Below the pieces are notes generated by a model. It searched no databases and was not told where the DNA came from. It was given only the letters and a program-made list of their open reading frames with translations. From Fontibacillus phaseoli (GTDB lineage: Bacteria > Bacillota > Bacilli > Paenibacillales > Paenibacillaceae), in contig NZ_QPJW01000001.1 in NCBI RefSeq assembly GCF_003337355.1, positions 558,001-622,000 of the forward strand: a stretch of DNA of 64,000 nucleotides, in the 5' to 3' direction. This document shows, one piece after another, positions 17,517 to 25,997 of this stretch (its first letter is position 1; each line of letters opens with the position of its first letter). A program made the position numbers and the translations under genes.

Positions 17517-17558
17517 GACGCCCAGTTGTCCGGAAGGACAGTTGGGCGTCTTTTTTTT
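17517..17558. terminator. Bidirectional terminator between the dinB-like gene and manA
   Basis: GACGCCCA (17517-17524) pairs with TGGGCGTC (17543-17550), continued inward by TTGTCC/GGACAG, with eight T on the + side and an A-rich flank for the - strand. Confidence 0.9.
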
Positions 17559-17566
17559 GAGTTAAA

Positions 17567-18511
17567 CTATTCATGGGAAACGATCATCATGAGGCTTCCT
17601 TCCAGTTCAAAAGGGCGGAAACCAGCGGGCAGGATGAAATGGTCGCCCTTGGTCAGCGGAAACGCCTGGCCCTGGCTATGCAGCAGTCCTTCACCTTCGA
17701 GCACACTGTAGATCGTATATTTTTCGTTGGATGAACATTTCGCGGTTCCCGACAGGTTCCATTTTTCCACGGTGAAGAAGGAATTGGATACAAAGGTTGT
17801 CACGGAAAGGCCATCCGTTTCTTTGCTGCTGTATGTCACGGGTTCGTACGCTTGAGGAATCGTCGTAACATCAATCGCCTTCTCCAGGTGCAGGTCGCGT
17901 AGATTTCCTTCTTTGTCCTTGCGGTCATAATCATAGACACGGTAAGTCGTATCGGAGCTTTGCTGGGTCTCCAGGACAACGATCCCTTTGCCGAGGGCAT
18001 GAATCGTTCCGCTCGGAACGTAGAAGAAGTCGCCGGGCTTTACGGGTACCTGGGTCAGAAGATCGTCCCACTGGCCATCCTGGATCATTTGCACCAGTTG
18101 CTCTTTGGATTTGGCTTCATGACCGTAAATGATCACGGAGCCCGGTTCGGCATCGACGATGTACCAGCACTCGGTCTTACCCAGCTCGCCGTTCTCGTGC
18201 TTATCCGCATACTCGTCATCGGGATGGACTTGGACCGAAAGATCGTCGGAAGCGTCCAAAATTTTGGTGAGCAGCGGAAAAACGGTTGAATTCGAACGGA
18301 ACAGCTCCGGATGCGAGCTCCAGAGCTCGCCAAGCGGCATGCCTTGATAAGGGCCGTTCTTGACTACGCTTTGACCGTTGGGATGTGCGGATACGGCCCA
18401 GCATTCTCCGGTTCTATCATTCGGGATCTCGTACCCGAACAGTTGCTTGAGTTTCGTGCCGCCCCAAATGCGTTCCTGAAATACGGGTGCTAAAAAAATC
18501 GGTTGATTCAT
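17567..18511 (-). CDS. manA: Mannose-6-phosphate isomerase, class I
   Basis: A 314-residue type I phosphomannose isomerase, the same length as Bacillus ManA. It interconverts mannose-6-P and fructose-6-P with zinc. Visible markers are PVFQERIWGG at the start, SVQVHPDDEYA (metal-binding His and nearby Asp/Glu), GKTECWYIVDA, and the GDFFYVPSGTIHALG block with the second metal His. The C-terminal 80 residues are a cupin-like half. ATG 18511 follows AAGGAGGAAG. It is transcribed after the ROK kinase with a 21-bp gap, giving a sugar-entry operon. Confidence 0.97.
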   Translation of the reverse strand: MNQPIFLAPVFQERIWGGTKLKQLFGYEIPNDRTGECWAVSAHPNGQSVVKNGPYQGMPLGELWSSHPELFRSNSTVFPLLTKILDASDDLSVQVHPDDEYADKHENGELGKTECWYIVDAEPGSVIIYGHEAKSKEQLVQMIQDGQWDDLLTQVPVKPGDFFYVPSGTIHALGKGIVVLETQQSSDTTYRVYDYDRKDKEGNLRDLHLEKAIDVTTIPQAYEPVTYSSKETDGLSVTTFVSNSFFTVEKWNLSGTAKCSSNEKYTIYSVLEGEGLLHSQGQAFPLTKGDHFILPAGFRPFELEGSLMMIVSHE

Positions 18512-18532
18512 GATAATTGCTTCCTCCTTGAA

Positions 18533-19450
18533 TTAATATGTGACATGGACCAGGGCCGCGGCGCCGATGAGGCCGGCATCTTGCTGCAGCGCGGCGGGAA
18601 CGATAGGCGTGTTACGTCCCGAAGGATTCAAAGCATATTGCTTGACATAATCGGTTACGGTATCAAACAGCGGGGCTCCGATCTGGGATACGCCGCCGCC
18701 AATGACAAGCAGTTCCGGATCCAGCGTATTGATCAGGGTGACGCAGCCGATCCCTATATAGCGGAATACCTGGTTGACCAGTTGCTCGATCCGGGCGTCC
18801 GCACCTGAAAAGGCAAGATCAAAGGCCTCTTTGGTGGAGACGGAGCGACCCAGCAATTGGCTGGCCTGTCTGGCGATCGCCGTGCCGGAGGCGATGTACT
18901 CCCAGCAGCCTTGCTGACCGCAGACGCAGGTTCCGGCTGCGGGGTCGATGACGAAGTGGCCGACATCTCCCGCATTGCCGGTTGCTCCGGTAAGCAGCTT
19001 GCCGTGGCTGTAGATACCCGCCCCGATACCGGTGCTGATCGTAATGAAGACGAAGTCGTCGGCCGCGCGGGCCGCACCGAGCCATTTTTCCGCGAGGGCT
19101 GCGGCGGTAGCATCGTTCTCAAAAGAAATCGGCAAACTGAAATGCCGTTTGAAGGATTCGACGACGGGGAAGCCCCACCATCCCGACATGTTGGGCGGCT
19201 TCACGATTTGGCCCAATTTGGTGTTCAGCGGCCCGGGCGCCCCGATGCCGATGCCTTGCAGATCTGATTCCGGGGTACCGGTCCCCGCCGTAAGCTGCTT
19301 GACAGCAGACGCGATCCGGTCCACCATCTCGGCAGGCGACACCGTATGATCCGTAGGCAGCGAGCTCTTTGACAGTACTTGCCCGTCGGAATCGACGAGT
19401 CCGATGGCGGTTTTTGTACCGCCGATGTCTATACCAACTGCGTAACTCAA
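18533..19450 (-). CDS. ROK-family sugar kinase (glucokinase/fructokinase type)
   Basis: A 305-residue kinase with the ATP motif DIGGTKT (8-14), the catalytic END at 111-113, and the ROK signature ending in the zinc site H165 plus C175, C177 and C182 (GTCVCGQQGCWEY). It phosphorylates a hexose in the cytoplasm; glucose, fructose or mannose are candidates. Its coupling to manA suggests a product such as mannose-6-P or fructose-6-P. The start is TTG at 19450-19448 with GGAGG eight bases before it. It is divergent from a LacI-type regulator. Confidence 0.92.
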   Translation of the reverse strand: MSYAVGIDIGGTKTAIGLVDSDGQVLSKSSLPTDHTVSPAEMVDRIASAVKQLTAGTGTPESDLQGIGIGAPGPLNTKLGQIVKPPNMSGWWGFPVVESFKRHFSLPISFENDATAAALAEKWLGAARAADDFVFITISTGIGAGIYSHGKLLTGATGNAGDVGHFVIDPAAGTCVCGQQGCWEYIASGTAIARQASQLLGRSVSTKEAFDLAFSGADARIEQLVNQVFRYIGIGCVTLINTLDPELLVIGGGVSQIGAPLFDTVTDYVKQYALNPSGRNTPIVPAALQQDAGLIGAAALVHVTY

Positions 19451-19482
19451 AATGCATTCCTCCAGATGAACAGTGCAGGTTT

Positions 19483-19523
19483 ACTTGACAAACTTGACAA
19501 AAATCAAATTTGTAAAGTATCAT
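19483..19523. promoter_or_regulatory. Divergent promoter and operator region, ROK kinase / LacI regulator
   Basis: An inverted repeat ACTTGACAAA (19483-19492) and TTTGTAAAGT (19509-19518) has one mismatch. Two TTGACA copies occur at 19485 and 19494; the second, with TATCAT at 19518-19523 (18-bp spacing), is a likely promoter for the regulator gene. The inverted repeat is a candidate operator. Confidence 0.5.
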
Positions 19524-19563
19524 TAGGCATAGTTTAGCATGTTTCGGAAGGAATGAAAAGAGA

Positions 19564-20592
19564 ATGGGCCGTAAAAAGAAAGTGTCGATGCAGGACATCG
19601 CCGATCATTTGAGTATATCCAAAAATGCGGTATCCTTGGCTCTTTTAAATAAAAAAGGCGTTAGCGAGGAGATGCGGAGCCGGGTGCTGCAAACGGCAAG
19701 GGAGTTGGGCTACGGCGAATTCGCCGCGAAACCGCCGGGCAGCGGCGGCGGGAACATTCTGGTGCTGGTGCCGGAGCGAATCATGAGCTATGAGGACAAT
19801 GATCATTTCCAGTTTTATCATGATATGATTTGGGGCTTGGAAAAAAGCATCCGCAAAAAAGGAATGAATGCAGTCATCGCGCCGATCGACCGGGAGATGG
19901 AATCCCGGCTTGAGCTCCCTCGGCATTGCTCGGACATCGTTTACCAGGGCATCATCTTGTTCGGCATCGTGGACAAGGCTTATGCCAGAGTCGTGTGGGA
20001 GCTGGACACTCCGCTCGTCATGCTCGATTCCTATTACCGGGACCTTCCCTGCCCGGTGGTCACTTCCGCGAATATCGAGGGAGCCTGGGAAGCCGTCTCG
20101 GTACTGATCGGGGCAGGACACCGGGACATCGGGTTCATAGGGCCGACCAATTTGACGACGAGCCATGAAGAGCGCTGGTTCGGATATTGGAAAGCCATGC
20201 AAGAACACAAGCTGAACATCGCCGACCGATTCACTCTAACTTCTTCGCAAAGCTTTGATCATACGGAGAAGGAAATCGGTACGTTTTTGAAGGGACTAAG
20301 CGTACTGCCAAGCGCTTTCTTTTGCGGGAACGACCGGATTGCTTATCTGCTCGCGAGACAACTCCGGAAACGGCAGGGAGAGGACTCTACGGAGATCTCC
20401 ATCGTCGGCTTCGATGGTCTCAAGTATGAGGAGGTGGGCGGACTAAAGATTACCACGATGTCCGTGGAAAAAGAAAAGATGTGCAATGCCGCGGCGAAGC
20501 TCTTGCTGTCGCTGTCCGGTCCGAGCCGGGAGATGGTCCGCGTGCATGTGGCGCCTACGCTTCGGCATGGAAATTCCGTTCGTGAGCGCTAG
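19564..20592 (+). CDS. LacI-family transcriptional regulator
   Basis: A 342-residue regulator. The LacI helix-turn-helix is at residues 6-30 (SMQDIADHLSISKNAVSLALL) with the hinge helix after it. The rest is a periplasmic-binding-protein-like sensor domain, including ILFGIVDKAYARVVWE, VLIGAGHRDIGFIGP and FFCGNDRIAYLLA. It is divergent from the kinase-manA pair and is the natural candidate regulator of that operon, with a sugar or sugar phosphate as effector. The start ATG follows GGAAGG. Confidence 0.93.
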   Translation: MGRKKKVSMQDIADHLSISKNAVSLALLNKKGVSEEMRSRVLQTARELGYGEFAAKPPGSGGGNILVLVPERIMSYEDNDHFQFYHDMIWGLEKSIRKKGMNAVIAPIDREMESRLELPRHCSDIVYQGIILFGIVDKAYARVVWELDTPLVMLDSYYRDLPCPVVTSANIEGAWEAVSVLIGAGHRDIGFIGPTNLTTSHEERWFGYWKAMQEHKLNIADRFTLTSSQSFDHTEKEIGTFLKGLSVLPSAFFCGNDRIAYLLARQLRKRQGEDSTEISIVGFDGLKYEEVGGLKITTMSVEKEKMCNAAAKLLLSLSGPSREMVRVHVAPTLRHGNSVRER

Positions 20593-21358
20593 AACCTCTT
20601 TAAGGGCCACAGGTAAGGTTCCAGAAGGAAGGTGCCCCTGGGGAGGGGGATACGGGCAACTGACTTACGAGGGAATGCAACACAGGCAGGGATATGCAAT
20701 GACACGTAAGGCAATGTAGAGCGTAGAGCAATGTAGAGTAGTGTAAAGCAATTTAGAGCAACGTAAGGCAAGGCAAGGTTCCACGGAAGTTGCACATGAT
20801 AATAGGTTCCACATAGCACTGGTACAAAATTAGCTGTATTTTATGCAGGTGTTTTTCCGGAATTAAAGCCACTAGGGTGATTAGCTGGAAAACCTCCAGT
20901 TAATTTTGCTTGATATACCCCAAAAGGCTGAACAGCTCGAAATTAGCTGTAGTTTATACATTTAAGTTGCCCAAAACAAGCTTTTCTCTCAAATTAGCTG
21001 TAGGTATTCCAGTTAGTTGGGTTATAGAGGGAAAACAAGTTAGTTGAGGATAAAGCGATAAAGCGAGTAGCAAGGGGATGGATAAGCAAGCGCTAGATAA
21101 GTAGCATAGGAGAAGTACCAGAAAAGAAGACCAAAAAAGAAGTACTAGAAGGGAAGTACCAGAAGAGAAGTACCATAGTAGGATAACGCAAGGACGGAAC
21201 AAGACAAGTTGGTATTTGGAAAATATAGTAGTCGAAAAGAGAAGCAAGACAACTCAGGCTTAAGAGCGGAACGATCAGCAGGCAGATGGGAATAGAGACA
21301 CAGAGGAATGCAACGGTAGGCATCGTTATAAGCGGAGACGCGGCACAAGCTCGAACAG
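20593..21358. other. Gene-free intergenic region rich in degenerate short repeats
   Basis: No credible gene lies in these 770 bp, between two convergent genes. From 20700 to 20780 runs a degenerate array of GTAGAGCAAT-like words. From 20825 to 21020 come several partial copies of an AATTAGCTG / CCAGTTAATT palindrome. From 21110 to 21180 there is a degenerate AAGTACCAGAAGAG repeat. Open frames here on both strands have low-complexity composition and no ribosome sites. Confidence 0.7.
20880..20905. repeat. Interspersed palindromic repeat, copy near 20.9 kb
   Basis: ATTAGCTGG and CCAGTTAAT arms around the loop AAAACCT. The same palindrome recurs near 43.5-43.7 kb and 63.8 kb. Confidence 0.8.
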
Positions 21359-21407
21359 AAAAAGACGGCTGGATCTGGGGAGTCCCCCTCGATCCTACCG
21401 TCTTTTT
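21359..21407. terminator. Terminator of sodA (works on both strands)
   Basis: AAAAAGACGG at the left pairs with CCGTCTTTTT at the right, with an inner GGATC/GATCC stem. The T-run lies correctly for sodA on the - strand. Confidence 0.85.
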
Positions 21408-21419
21408 GTTATACGCTGA

Positions 21420-22037
21420 TTATTTGTTCAGAGCGGCTTCGTAACGTTTCTCAACTTCGGACCAGTTGATGACGTTGAAGAAGGCTGCGATGTAATCAGG
21501 GCGTTTGTTTTGATATTTCAGGTAGTAGGCATGTTCCCAAACGTCCAGACCAAGGATCGGCGTTTTGCCTTCCATGATCGGAGAATCCTGGTTTGGCAAG
21601 CTGTAAACGGACAATTTGCCGTTAGCATCTACTGCCAGGAATGCCCAGCCGCTGCCGAAACGAGTTGTAGCTGCTTTCGAAAAATCTTCTTTGAATTTGT
21701 CGAAGCCGCCGAGTTCGCTGTTGATTGCTTCAGCAATCTTGCCGGATGGTGCGCCGCCGCCGTTGGGTCCGATCGTTTCCCAGAACAGGGAATGGTTCGC
21801 ATGGCCGCCGCCATTGTTGCGGACTGCAGTGCGGATGCTTTCCGGAACGCTGTCCAGATCGGCGATCAGTTCCTCTACGGATTTCGATTGGAGCTCGGGT
21901 GCGGATTCCAGTGCCGCATTCAGGTTCGTTACGTAAGTATTATGGTGACGATCATGGTGAATCATCATCGTTTGCTCGTCGATATGAGGTTCGAGTGCAT
22001 TGTTTGCATAAGGAAGTGCCGGTAATTGATGTGCCAT
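21420..22037 (-). CDS. sodA: Superoxide dismutase, Mn/Fe type
   Basis: A 205-residue cytoplasmic dismutase, typical SodA length. Metal ligands are visible: His27 in MMIHHDRHH, the second His in the [11 protein letters not shown] segment, and Asp165 and His169 in [18 protein letters not shown]. The [12 protein letters not shown] and RFGSGWAFL segments are also standard. It converts superoxide to peroxide and oxygen. The promoter (TTGACT-17-TATAAT on the - strand) overlaps a motif shared with the trhO promoter. Confidence 0.97.
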   Translation of the reverse strand: MAHQLPALPYANNALEPHIDEQTMMIHHDRHHNTYVTNLNAALESAPELQSKSVEELIADLDSVPESIRTAVRNNGGGHANHSLFWETIGPNGGGAPSGKIAEAINSELGGFDKFKEDFSKAATTRFGSGWAFLAVDANGKLSVYSLPNQDSPIMEGKTPILGLDVWEHAYYLKYQNKRPDYIAAFFNVINWSEVEKRYEAALNK

Positions 22038-22087
22038 TGTTTATCATCCTCTCCATTGAATATGTAATGTTAGTTTGAACACTCCCT

Positions 22088-22143
22088 ATTATAATTATCC
22101 ATCACTACTTAGTCAACATAAATGTATATTAAGTATGTTAAAT
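22088..22143 (-). promoter_or_regulatory. sodA promoter with shared 37-bp upstream motif
   Basis: On the - strand: -10 TATAAT (22093-22088), -35 TTGACT (22116-22111), spacer 17 bp. The block 22107-22143, covering the -35 box and about 27 bp upstream of it, matches the block 24152-24188 at trhO in 31 of 37 positions and at the same distance from the promoter. Confidence 0.8.
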
Positions 22144-22230
22144 TGGGCATTACATTGACAAACAGGCCGGATTTCCTCATAATGAGGGATCGAACGAAGC
22201 AGATAATTTCAGGTTTGGGGTGAGTTAATC

Positions 22231-22485
22231 GTGGGTATGGGCATCGTTGTCGTGGAAGTGTGCGACAGCAATCTGATGAGCGCGCTGGAACTGGAGCAGT
22301 TGGAGGAAGAATACCCCGAAATCGCGGTACTCCGGCTGGACTGTCTAAATTTATGCGGCCTGTGCAAAATCAGACCTTATGCGATGGTCAACGGGAAAAA
22401 AGTATCCGCCAAAACAACGGAGGAGTGCATTGCACTGATTAAGCAGACTATTGAAGAAGAGCTGAACGCTTTTCATGATATATAA
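22231..22485 (+). CDS. yuzB: YuzB-like DUF1450 protein with CxxCGLC motif
   Basis: An 84-residue protein of the DUF1450 (YuzB) family. The conserved cysteine motif LDCLNLCGLCKIRPYAMVNG forms the core, in a thioredoxin-like or ferredoxin-like small fold. The function is not known; the redox-type motif fits its neighbours sodA, trhO and the bshB2-like gene. The start is GTG 22231 after GGGGTGAG. A likely promoter has TTGACA near 22155 and ATAATG about 18 bp further on. Confidence 0.85.
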   Translation: MGMGIVVVEVCDSNLMSALELEQLEEEYPEIAVLRLDCLNLCGLCKIRPYAMVNGKKVSAKTTEECIALIKQTIEEELNAFHDI

Positions 22486-22500
22486 AAAAAGAGCAAAATA

Positions 22501-22546
22501 AATAACCTCCGGCAGCCGAAGGCTAAATAACCGGAGGTTATTTATT
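22501..22546. terminator. Bidirectional terminator between yuzB and the SufR-like regulator
   Basis: AATAACCTCCGG (22501-22512) pairs perfectly with CCGGAGGTTATT (22531-22542); an A-rich flank on one side and a T-rich flank on the other let it serve both convergent genes. Confidence 0.8.
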
Positions 22547-23173
22547 TTATCGTTTGATGACGTAAACGCATTTCCGGCCTTCCTGGGCCAGACATTCCGT
22601 CCGCTCGACCTTGGCATCGAGCAGCGATTCAAACAGCTTCAACTCGCAATCGCAAGCGTGATTGTATTGGTTCGCGATCTGGGAGATCGGGCAGTTGTGT
22701 TCCATGAGCACAAAGTGGTCGTCCCCCTGCTGCTCGCATTCCGTCATATAGCCGTTTTCGTTTTGAATTTCAGCCAGCCGTCGCACTTTCTCCGGAAGGT
22801 CAAGCCCCTGCATATCGGCTTCGTACTGCCGGTTCAGCTTCTCTTTACGGCGGTCGAACAGGCGGTTCACCGTGTCTTCGCCGCATTCTTGCTCCAGTTC
22901 GCCAAGCAGATCCAAAGTCAGGGTATGATATTTTTTAGGGAACATACCTTCAGCCAATTCGGTAAGCCCGTAAACGGCAGTAGGGCGGCCCAGCGTCTGG
23001 CGGACCATTTTCGATTCGATCAGACCATCCCGTTCCATCGTTCCGAGATGGCGGCGTACCGCCATTTCCGTGATGCCGAGTTGTCCGGTGATTTCTTTGG
23101 TGCTGAGCGGACCGGATGTCTTCATCATTTGCAAAATCCGGTTACGGGTGGATAAATCCTTGGGTTGATTCAT
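22547..23173 (-). CDS. HTH regulator with SufR-like cysteine pattern
   Basis: A 208-residue regulator. Residues 8-60 form a winged helix of the ArsR/DeoR kind (ILQMMKTSGPLSTKEITGQL, then ITEMAVRRHLGTMERDGLIE). The C-terminal half has conserved cysteines at 161, 174, 176, 194 and 202 (EHNCPI, HACDCEL, RTECLAQEGRKCVY), which recall the iron-sulfur-binding SufR family; C161-X12-C174 has the same first spacing. Start ATG 23173 is preferred over GTG 23182 because AAGGGAG lies 8 bases before it. It follows trhO by 27 bp and is probably co-transcribed, so it may control its own operon and sodA. Confidence 0.85.
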   Translation of the reverse strand: MNQPKDLSTRNRILQMMKTSGPLSTKEITGQLGITEMAVRRHLGTMERDGLIESKMVRQTLGRPTAVYGLTELAEGMFPKKYHTLTLDLLGELEQECGEDTVNRLFDRRKEKLNRQYEADMQGLDLPEKVRRLAEIQNENGYMTECEQQGDDHFVLMEHNCPISQIANQYNHACDCELKLFESLLDAKVERTECLAQEGRKCVYVIKR

Positions 23174-23200
23174 GTCAGACACTCCCTTCGGGGCGCGAGA

Positions 23201-24100
23201 TCAGCTGTGATTCACGGCCTGCGCCTGTACGGCTTCCATGCATGCGTCGGAGCAAAAGCCCTGATGCTCCTCTTCGCAGTCTTCACAGCATACATACTGC
23301 AGGTTGCAGACCGGACAGTTAATATATCGGTCATGAGTTACTCCGCAATGATGGCAGTTGGCAATAACTATATCCTCATCCGTACGGTTGATCGGCACGG
23401 AAATCCGTTCGTCAAACACGTAGCATTTACCGTCAAACAACCGCCCTTGAACTTCAGGGTCTTTGCCGTAAGTGACTATGCCGCCTTCAAGCTGAGCAAC
23501 ATCCTCAAATCCTTCCTTGAGCAAAAAGCCTGTCAGTTTCTCGCAGCGGATGCCGCCGGTACAATAGGTCAAAATCTTTTTGTCCTTATGTTCGCCCAAG
23601 TTTTCGCGGATCCAATCCGGAAACTCCCGGAATGATTCAACTTCCGGACGAATCGCTCCGCGGAAGTGGCCGATGTCGTATTCATAGTCGTTCCGGCCGT
23701 CAATGACGATCACGTCTTCATCCTGAAGCTGTTCGTGGAACTCCGCCGGAGACAAGCGCTTGCCGCTCAGCGTGTTCGGATCCAACTCATGCTCATACCG
23801 GAAAGTTACCAGCTCTTGTTTATGGCGGACGAACATTTTTTTGAATGCATGGCCATCAGCTTCATCGATCTTAAACACGATGTCCTTAAACTCCGTCATG
23901 GCGCGAAGATCGGCCATATAGCGGTCGGTTTGTTCCACGGTACCGGATACGGTGCCGTTGATTCCTTCGGAAGCGATAAGAATACGGCCTTTCAGACCCA
24001 TATCCTTGCAGTATTGCAGATGCTCCGCCGTGAAAGTTTCAGGGGAGGCAATCGGCGTGAATTTATAAAATAATAAAATGCGGTAGGCATGTTGACTCAT
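23201..24100 (-). CDS. trhO: Oxygen-dependent tRNA uridine-34 hydroxylase TrhO (rhodanese/UPF0176)
   Basis: A 299-residue protein of the UPF0176/YbfQ family. An N-terminal ferredoxin-like domain ([18 protein letters not shown]) precedes a rhodanese domain at about 120-215 ([17 protein letters not shown], and active-site [14 protein letters not shown] with Cys180 and Cys186). The C-terminus is a Cys-rich zinc module ([17 protein letters not shown] and [13 protein letters not shown]). TrhO makes 5-hydroxyuridine at tRNA position 34 using oxygen. ATG 24100 is chosen over GTG 24109 because AGGTGAT lies just before it. It heads an operon with the SufR-like regulator. Confidence 0.92.
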   Translation of the reverse strand: MSQHAYRILLFYKFTPIASPETFTAEHLQYCKDMGLKGRILIASEGINGTVSGTVEQTDRYMADLRAMTEFKDIVFKIDEADGHAFKKMFVRHKQELVTFRYEHELDPNTLSGKRLSPAEFHEQLQDEDVIVIDGRNDYEYDIGHFRGAIRPEVESFREFPDWIRENLGEHKDKKILTYCTGGIRCEKLTGFLLKEGFEDVAQLEGGIVTYGKDPEVQGRLFDGKCYVFDERISVPINRTDEDIVIANCHHCGVTHDRYINCPVCNLQYVCCEDCEEEHQGFCSDACMEAVQAQAVNHS

Positions 24101-24132
24101 TTTGATCACCTGTCTATATTAGATTCTACTGA

Positions 24133-24188
24133 ATTGTAGTGAATTTTATTAACTTAGTCAATATTAAAGTATAGTAAGTATAGTAAAT
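24133..24188 (-). promoter_or_regulatory. trhO promoter with shared 37-bp upstream motif
   Basis: On the - strand: -10 TACAAT (24138-24133), -35 TTGACT (24161-24156), spacer 17 bp. The motif 24152-24188 includes two direct copies of AGTATAGTA and flanking CAATATT/AATATTG arms. It is aligned with the sodA motif at the same position relative to the promoter. Confidence 0.8.
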
Positions 24189-24219
24189 ATTGTGCATAAA
24201 AAATGAGGAGGAATTCATC

Positions 24220-24921
24220 ATGACTAAATCAAGAACGGTAGCTTTTATTTATGCTCATCCTGACGATGAAACGTTCGGCTGTTCTTATTTGATCCGGCAA
24301 ATCGCCGACGAAGGAAATAAGCCGATACTATTTACGGCAACCCGGGGAGACGCGGGGAAAACAGGCCATCTAGGAGCAATGACCCGTGAGGAACTGGCGA
24401 CAAAAAGAGATGTCGAGCTTGCGAAAGCCGTAGACATTCTAGGCATCTCCGTGATGGAGCAGGCAGGGATGGGAGACGGAAAACTGAAGGAAGTCGCCCC
24501 GGCTGTGCTGCAACAACAGATTGCCGATTTTTTACGGAGGCATGAGGCGGATGTTGTCGTTACCTTTCCGGAGGACGGCATTTCCGGTCATTCGGATCAT
24601 ATCGTCATTCATCATGCCGTAAATGAAGTCGTATTCGGCGGGCAGGCTCCGTCGGTGCAAAAGTTGTATTATAACCAGATGGGCTCTTTTGCGTCTGATA
24701 TTTCAAGCGTGATCTGGATAGAGGAAAACGGTAAGTGGGAAGTTAAGCGCCGGGCGCTGGAGGTCCATGAATCGCAAATTCTCAGCATTGAGCGTGTGTT
24801 CGGCAAGCTGGGACCGGATGTTCCTCCGCAACACCGGGTTGAAGCCTTCGAGCTGGCATGGGAGCACGGGGTCCATTTTCCGAAAAGAGTCGAGACATCT
24901 ATCTTTGATCACCTAAAATAA
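24220..24921 (+). CDS. PIG-L family deacetylase, BshB2-like
   Basis: A 233-residue LmbE/PIG-L zinc deacetylase. The zinc motif HPDDE is at 13-17, a second ligand group at H124-S-D-H127, with TRGDAGKTGHLG near the substrate pocket. BshB enzymes deacetylate GlcNAc-malate in bacillithiol synthesis; the closest type by sequence feel is BshB2, but related deacetylases cannot be excluded. ATG 24220 follows GAGGAGG by about 10 bases; an upstream in-frame ATG at 24190 has no ribosome site. It is divergent from trhO. Confidence 0.85.
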   Translation: MTKSRTVAFIYAHPDDETFGCSYLIRQIADEGNKPILFTATRGDAGKTGHLGAMTREELATKRDVELAKAVDILGISVMEQAGMGDGKLKEVAPAVLQQQIADFLRRHEADVVVTFPEDGISGHSDHIVIHHAVNEVVFGGQAPSVQKLYYNQMGSFASDISSVIWIEENGKWEVKRRALEVHESQILSIERVFGKLGPDVPPQHRVEAFELAWEHGVHFPKRVETSIFDHLK

Positions 24922-25002
24922 ACTTAATACTTAGAAGGTATTGCTCCCCAAAAGAGATCTTTGTACAATACGCTAGATTATAAAGATGGGGAGGGAGCTT
25001 TG

Positions 25003-25401
25003 GTGAAAGCCTGGATAACGACCGTCGTACTGGCTGTCTGTTTTGTTCTGCTCGGATTCGGCATACATTCGGAAGGGTTACAATCCTTGGACCGGAGAAT
25101 CGGTAATTTCTTCTTTAGCCTAAGAAGTGAGTGGTGGAATCCGGTGGTTAAGGCATTCTCCGATCTTGGCACAACAACGGGATACATCGTAATTTTTGCT
25201 ATCGTGCTGATCATTACCCTGCTCAGGCGGCGTTGGATGACGGCCTTGTGGTTAACCGTCGTTTTAGCAGCCGGTTGGCTGTTCAACAAAGGGTTAAAAG
25301 CGCTGTATCACCGGGAAAGGATGGAACCGGACTACGGAAATAAAAAAACGCTGGGGATGATCCCCGGCGTTTTTTTGATTGCTCTATTTTTGTTGGCTTA
25401 A
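25003..25401 (+). pseudogene. Truncated PAP2-family membrane phosphatase
   Basis: The frame from GTG 25003 (site GGGAGGG) codes for a membrane protein with the PAP2 N-terminal half: signal-like helix, LDRRIGNFFFSLRSEWWNP, two more helices and KGLKALYHRER, the first part of the KxxxxxxRP motif. The remaining catalytic motifs (PSGH and SR..H...D) are missing. The frame instead runs through a terminator hairpin (25348-25376) to a stop that overlaps the doxX stop. The 3' half appears to have been lost. Confidence 0.75.
25348..25376. terminator. Bidirectional terminator inside the truncated PAP2 frame
   Basis: ACGCTGGGGA (25348-25357) pairs with TCCCCGGCGT (25361-25370), flanked by seven A before and seven T after. 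It can end doxX on the - strand and the PAP2 remnant on the + strand. Confidence 0.9.
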
Positions 25402-25937
25402 GCCGTATGTTTTACTTTCAATGGTTGGTTTGGAGCCGGTGTGACCGGGCTTGCAGCTCTCTCTTTGTGGAATAATTTACGCAGATAAGGGAGAATATAA
25501 CGGTCGAGTCCGATTTTTCCGGCGTTGGCGGCGGCTACGACTACAAGTACTTCAAGCAGGAGCATTTGTGCGTTAGTGCTTACTGTACCCGAGAATAGGA
25601 AGGCTGCGTTCATGACCAGTCCCATCAGAGCGGCGAAGGTAGTGAACGTTCCAAGCAACAGGCCCAAACCTACCAGGAATTCACCGTAAGGAACCATGAC
25701 GTTAAAGATGTCTACGCCCGGAAGTGCTACATGCTGCAGGAATGTGGCCCACCATCCTTGGACGGCTGCGTGTTCGCCGGTACTGTTGGCGATGGCTCCA
25801 TTCAGGAATCCCGCGGCGTCGAATCCGCCAGTTATTTTGTGCCATCCGGCGGTGATCCATTGATAACCGAGGTAAATCCGAAGTACGGTCAAAAACCACA
25901 TTGCAAATTTGTTAGTTCTGAGGAAATTGTTAAACAT
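25398..25937 (-). CDS. DoxX-family membrane protein
   Basis: A 179-residue membrane protein with about four helices (e.g. FAMWFLTVLRIYLGYQWITAG, VPYGEFLVGLGLLLGTFTTF, LLLEVLVVVAAANAG). The FLTVLRIYLGYQWITAGWHKI segment is typical of DoxX/TQO-small-subunit-like proteins, often tied to quinone or thiosulfate redox chemistry or to oxidative-stress complexes. ATG 25937 follows AAGGAG by 8 bases. Its promoter carries a perfect Fnr/Crp-type box at the class II position, so expression probably responds to oxygen or to a cyclic-nucleotide-type signal. Confidence 0.9.
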   Translation of the reverse strand: MFNNFLRTNKFAMWFLTVLRIYLGYQWITAGWHKITGGFDAAGFLNGAIANSTGEHAAVQGWWATFLQHVALPGVDIFNVMVPYGEFLVGLGLLLGTFTTFAALMGLVMNAAFLFSGTVSTNAQMLLLEVLVVVAAANAGKIGLDRYILPYLRKLFHKERAASPVTPAPNQPLKVKHTA

Positions 25938-25997
25938 AATTACCACTCCTTTTGGATTTGTTCTCTGTTTTTTTGGATGATCATCTTTGATGTCTTT

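Noticed and set aside
20954..21348. Hydrophobic open frames on the - strand
   Set aside because: Produced by the AAGTACC-type low-complexity repeat; overlapping frames of the same composition and no ribosome site.
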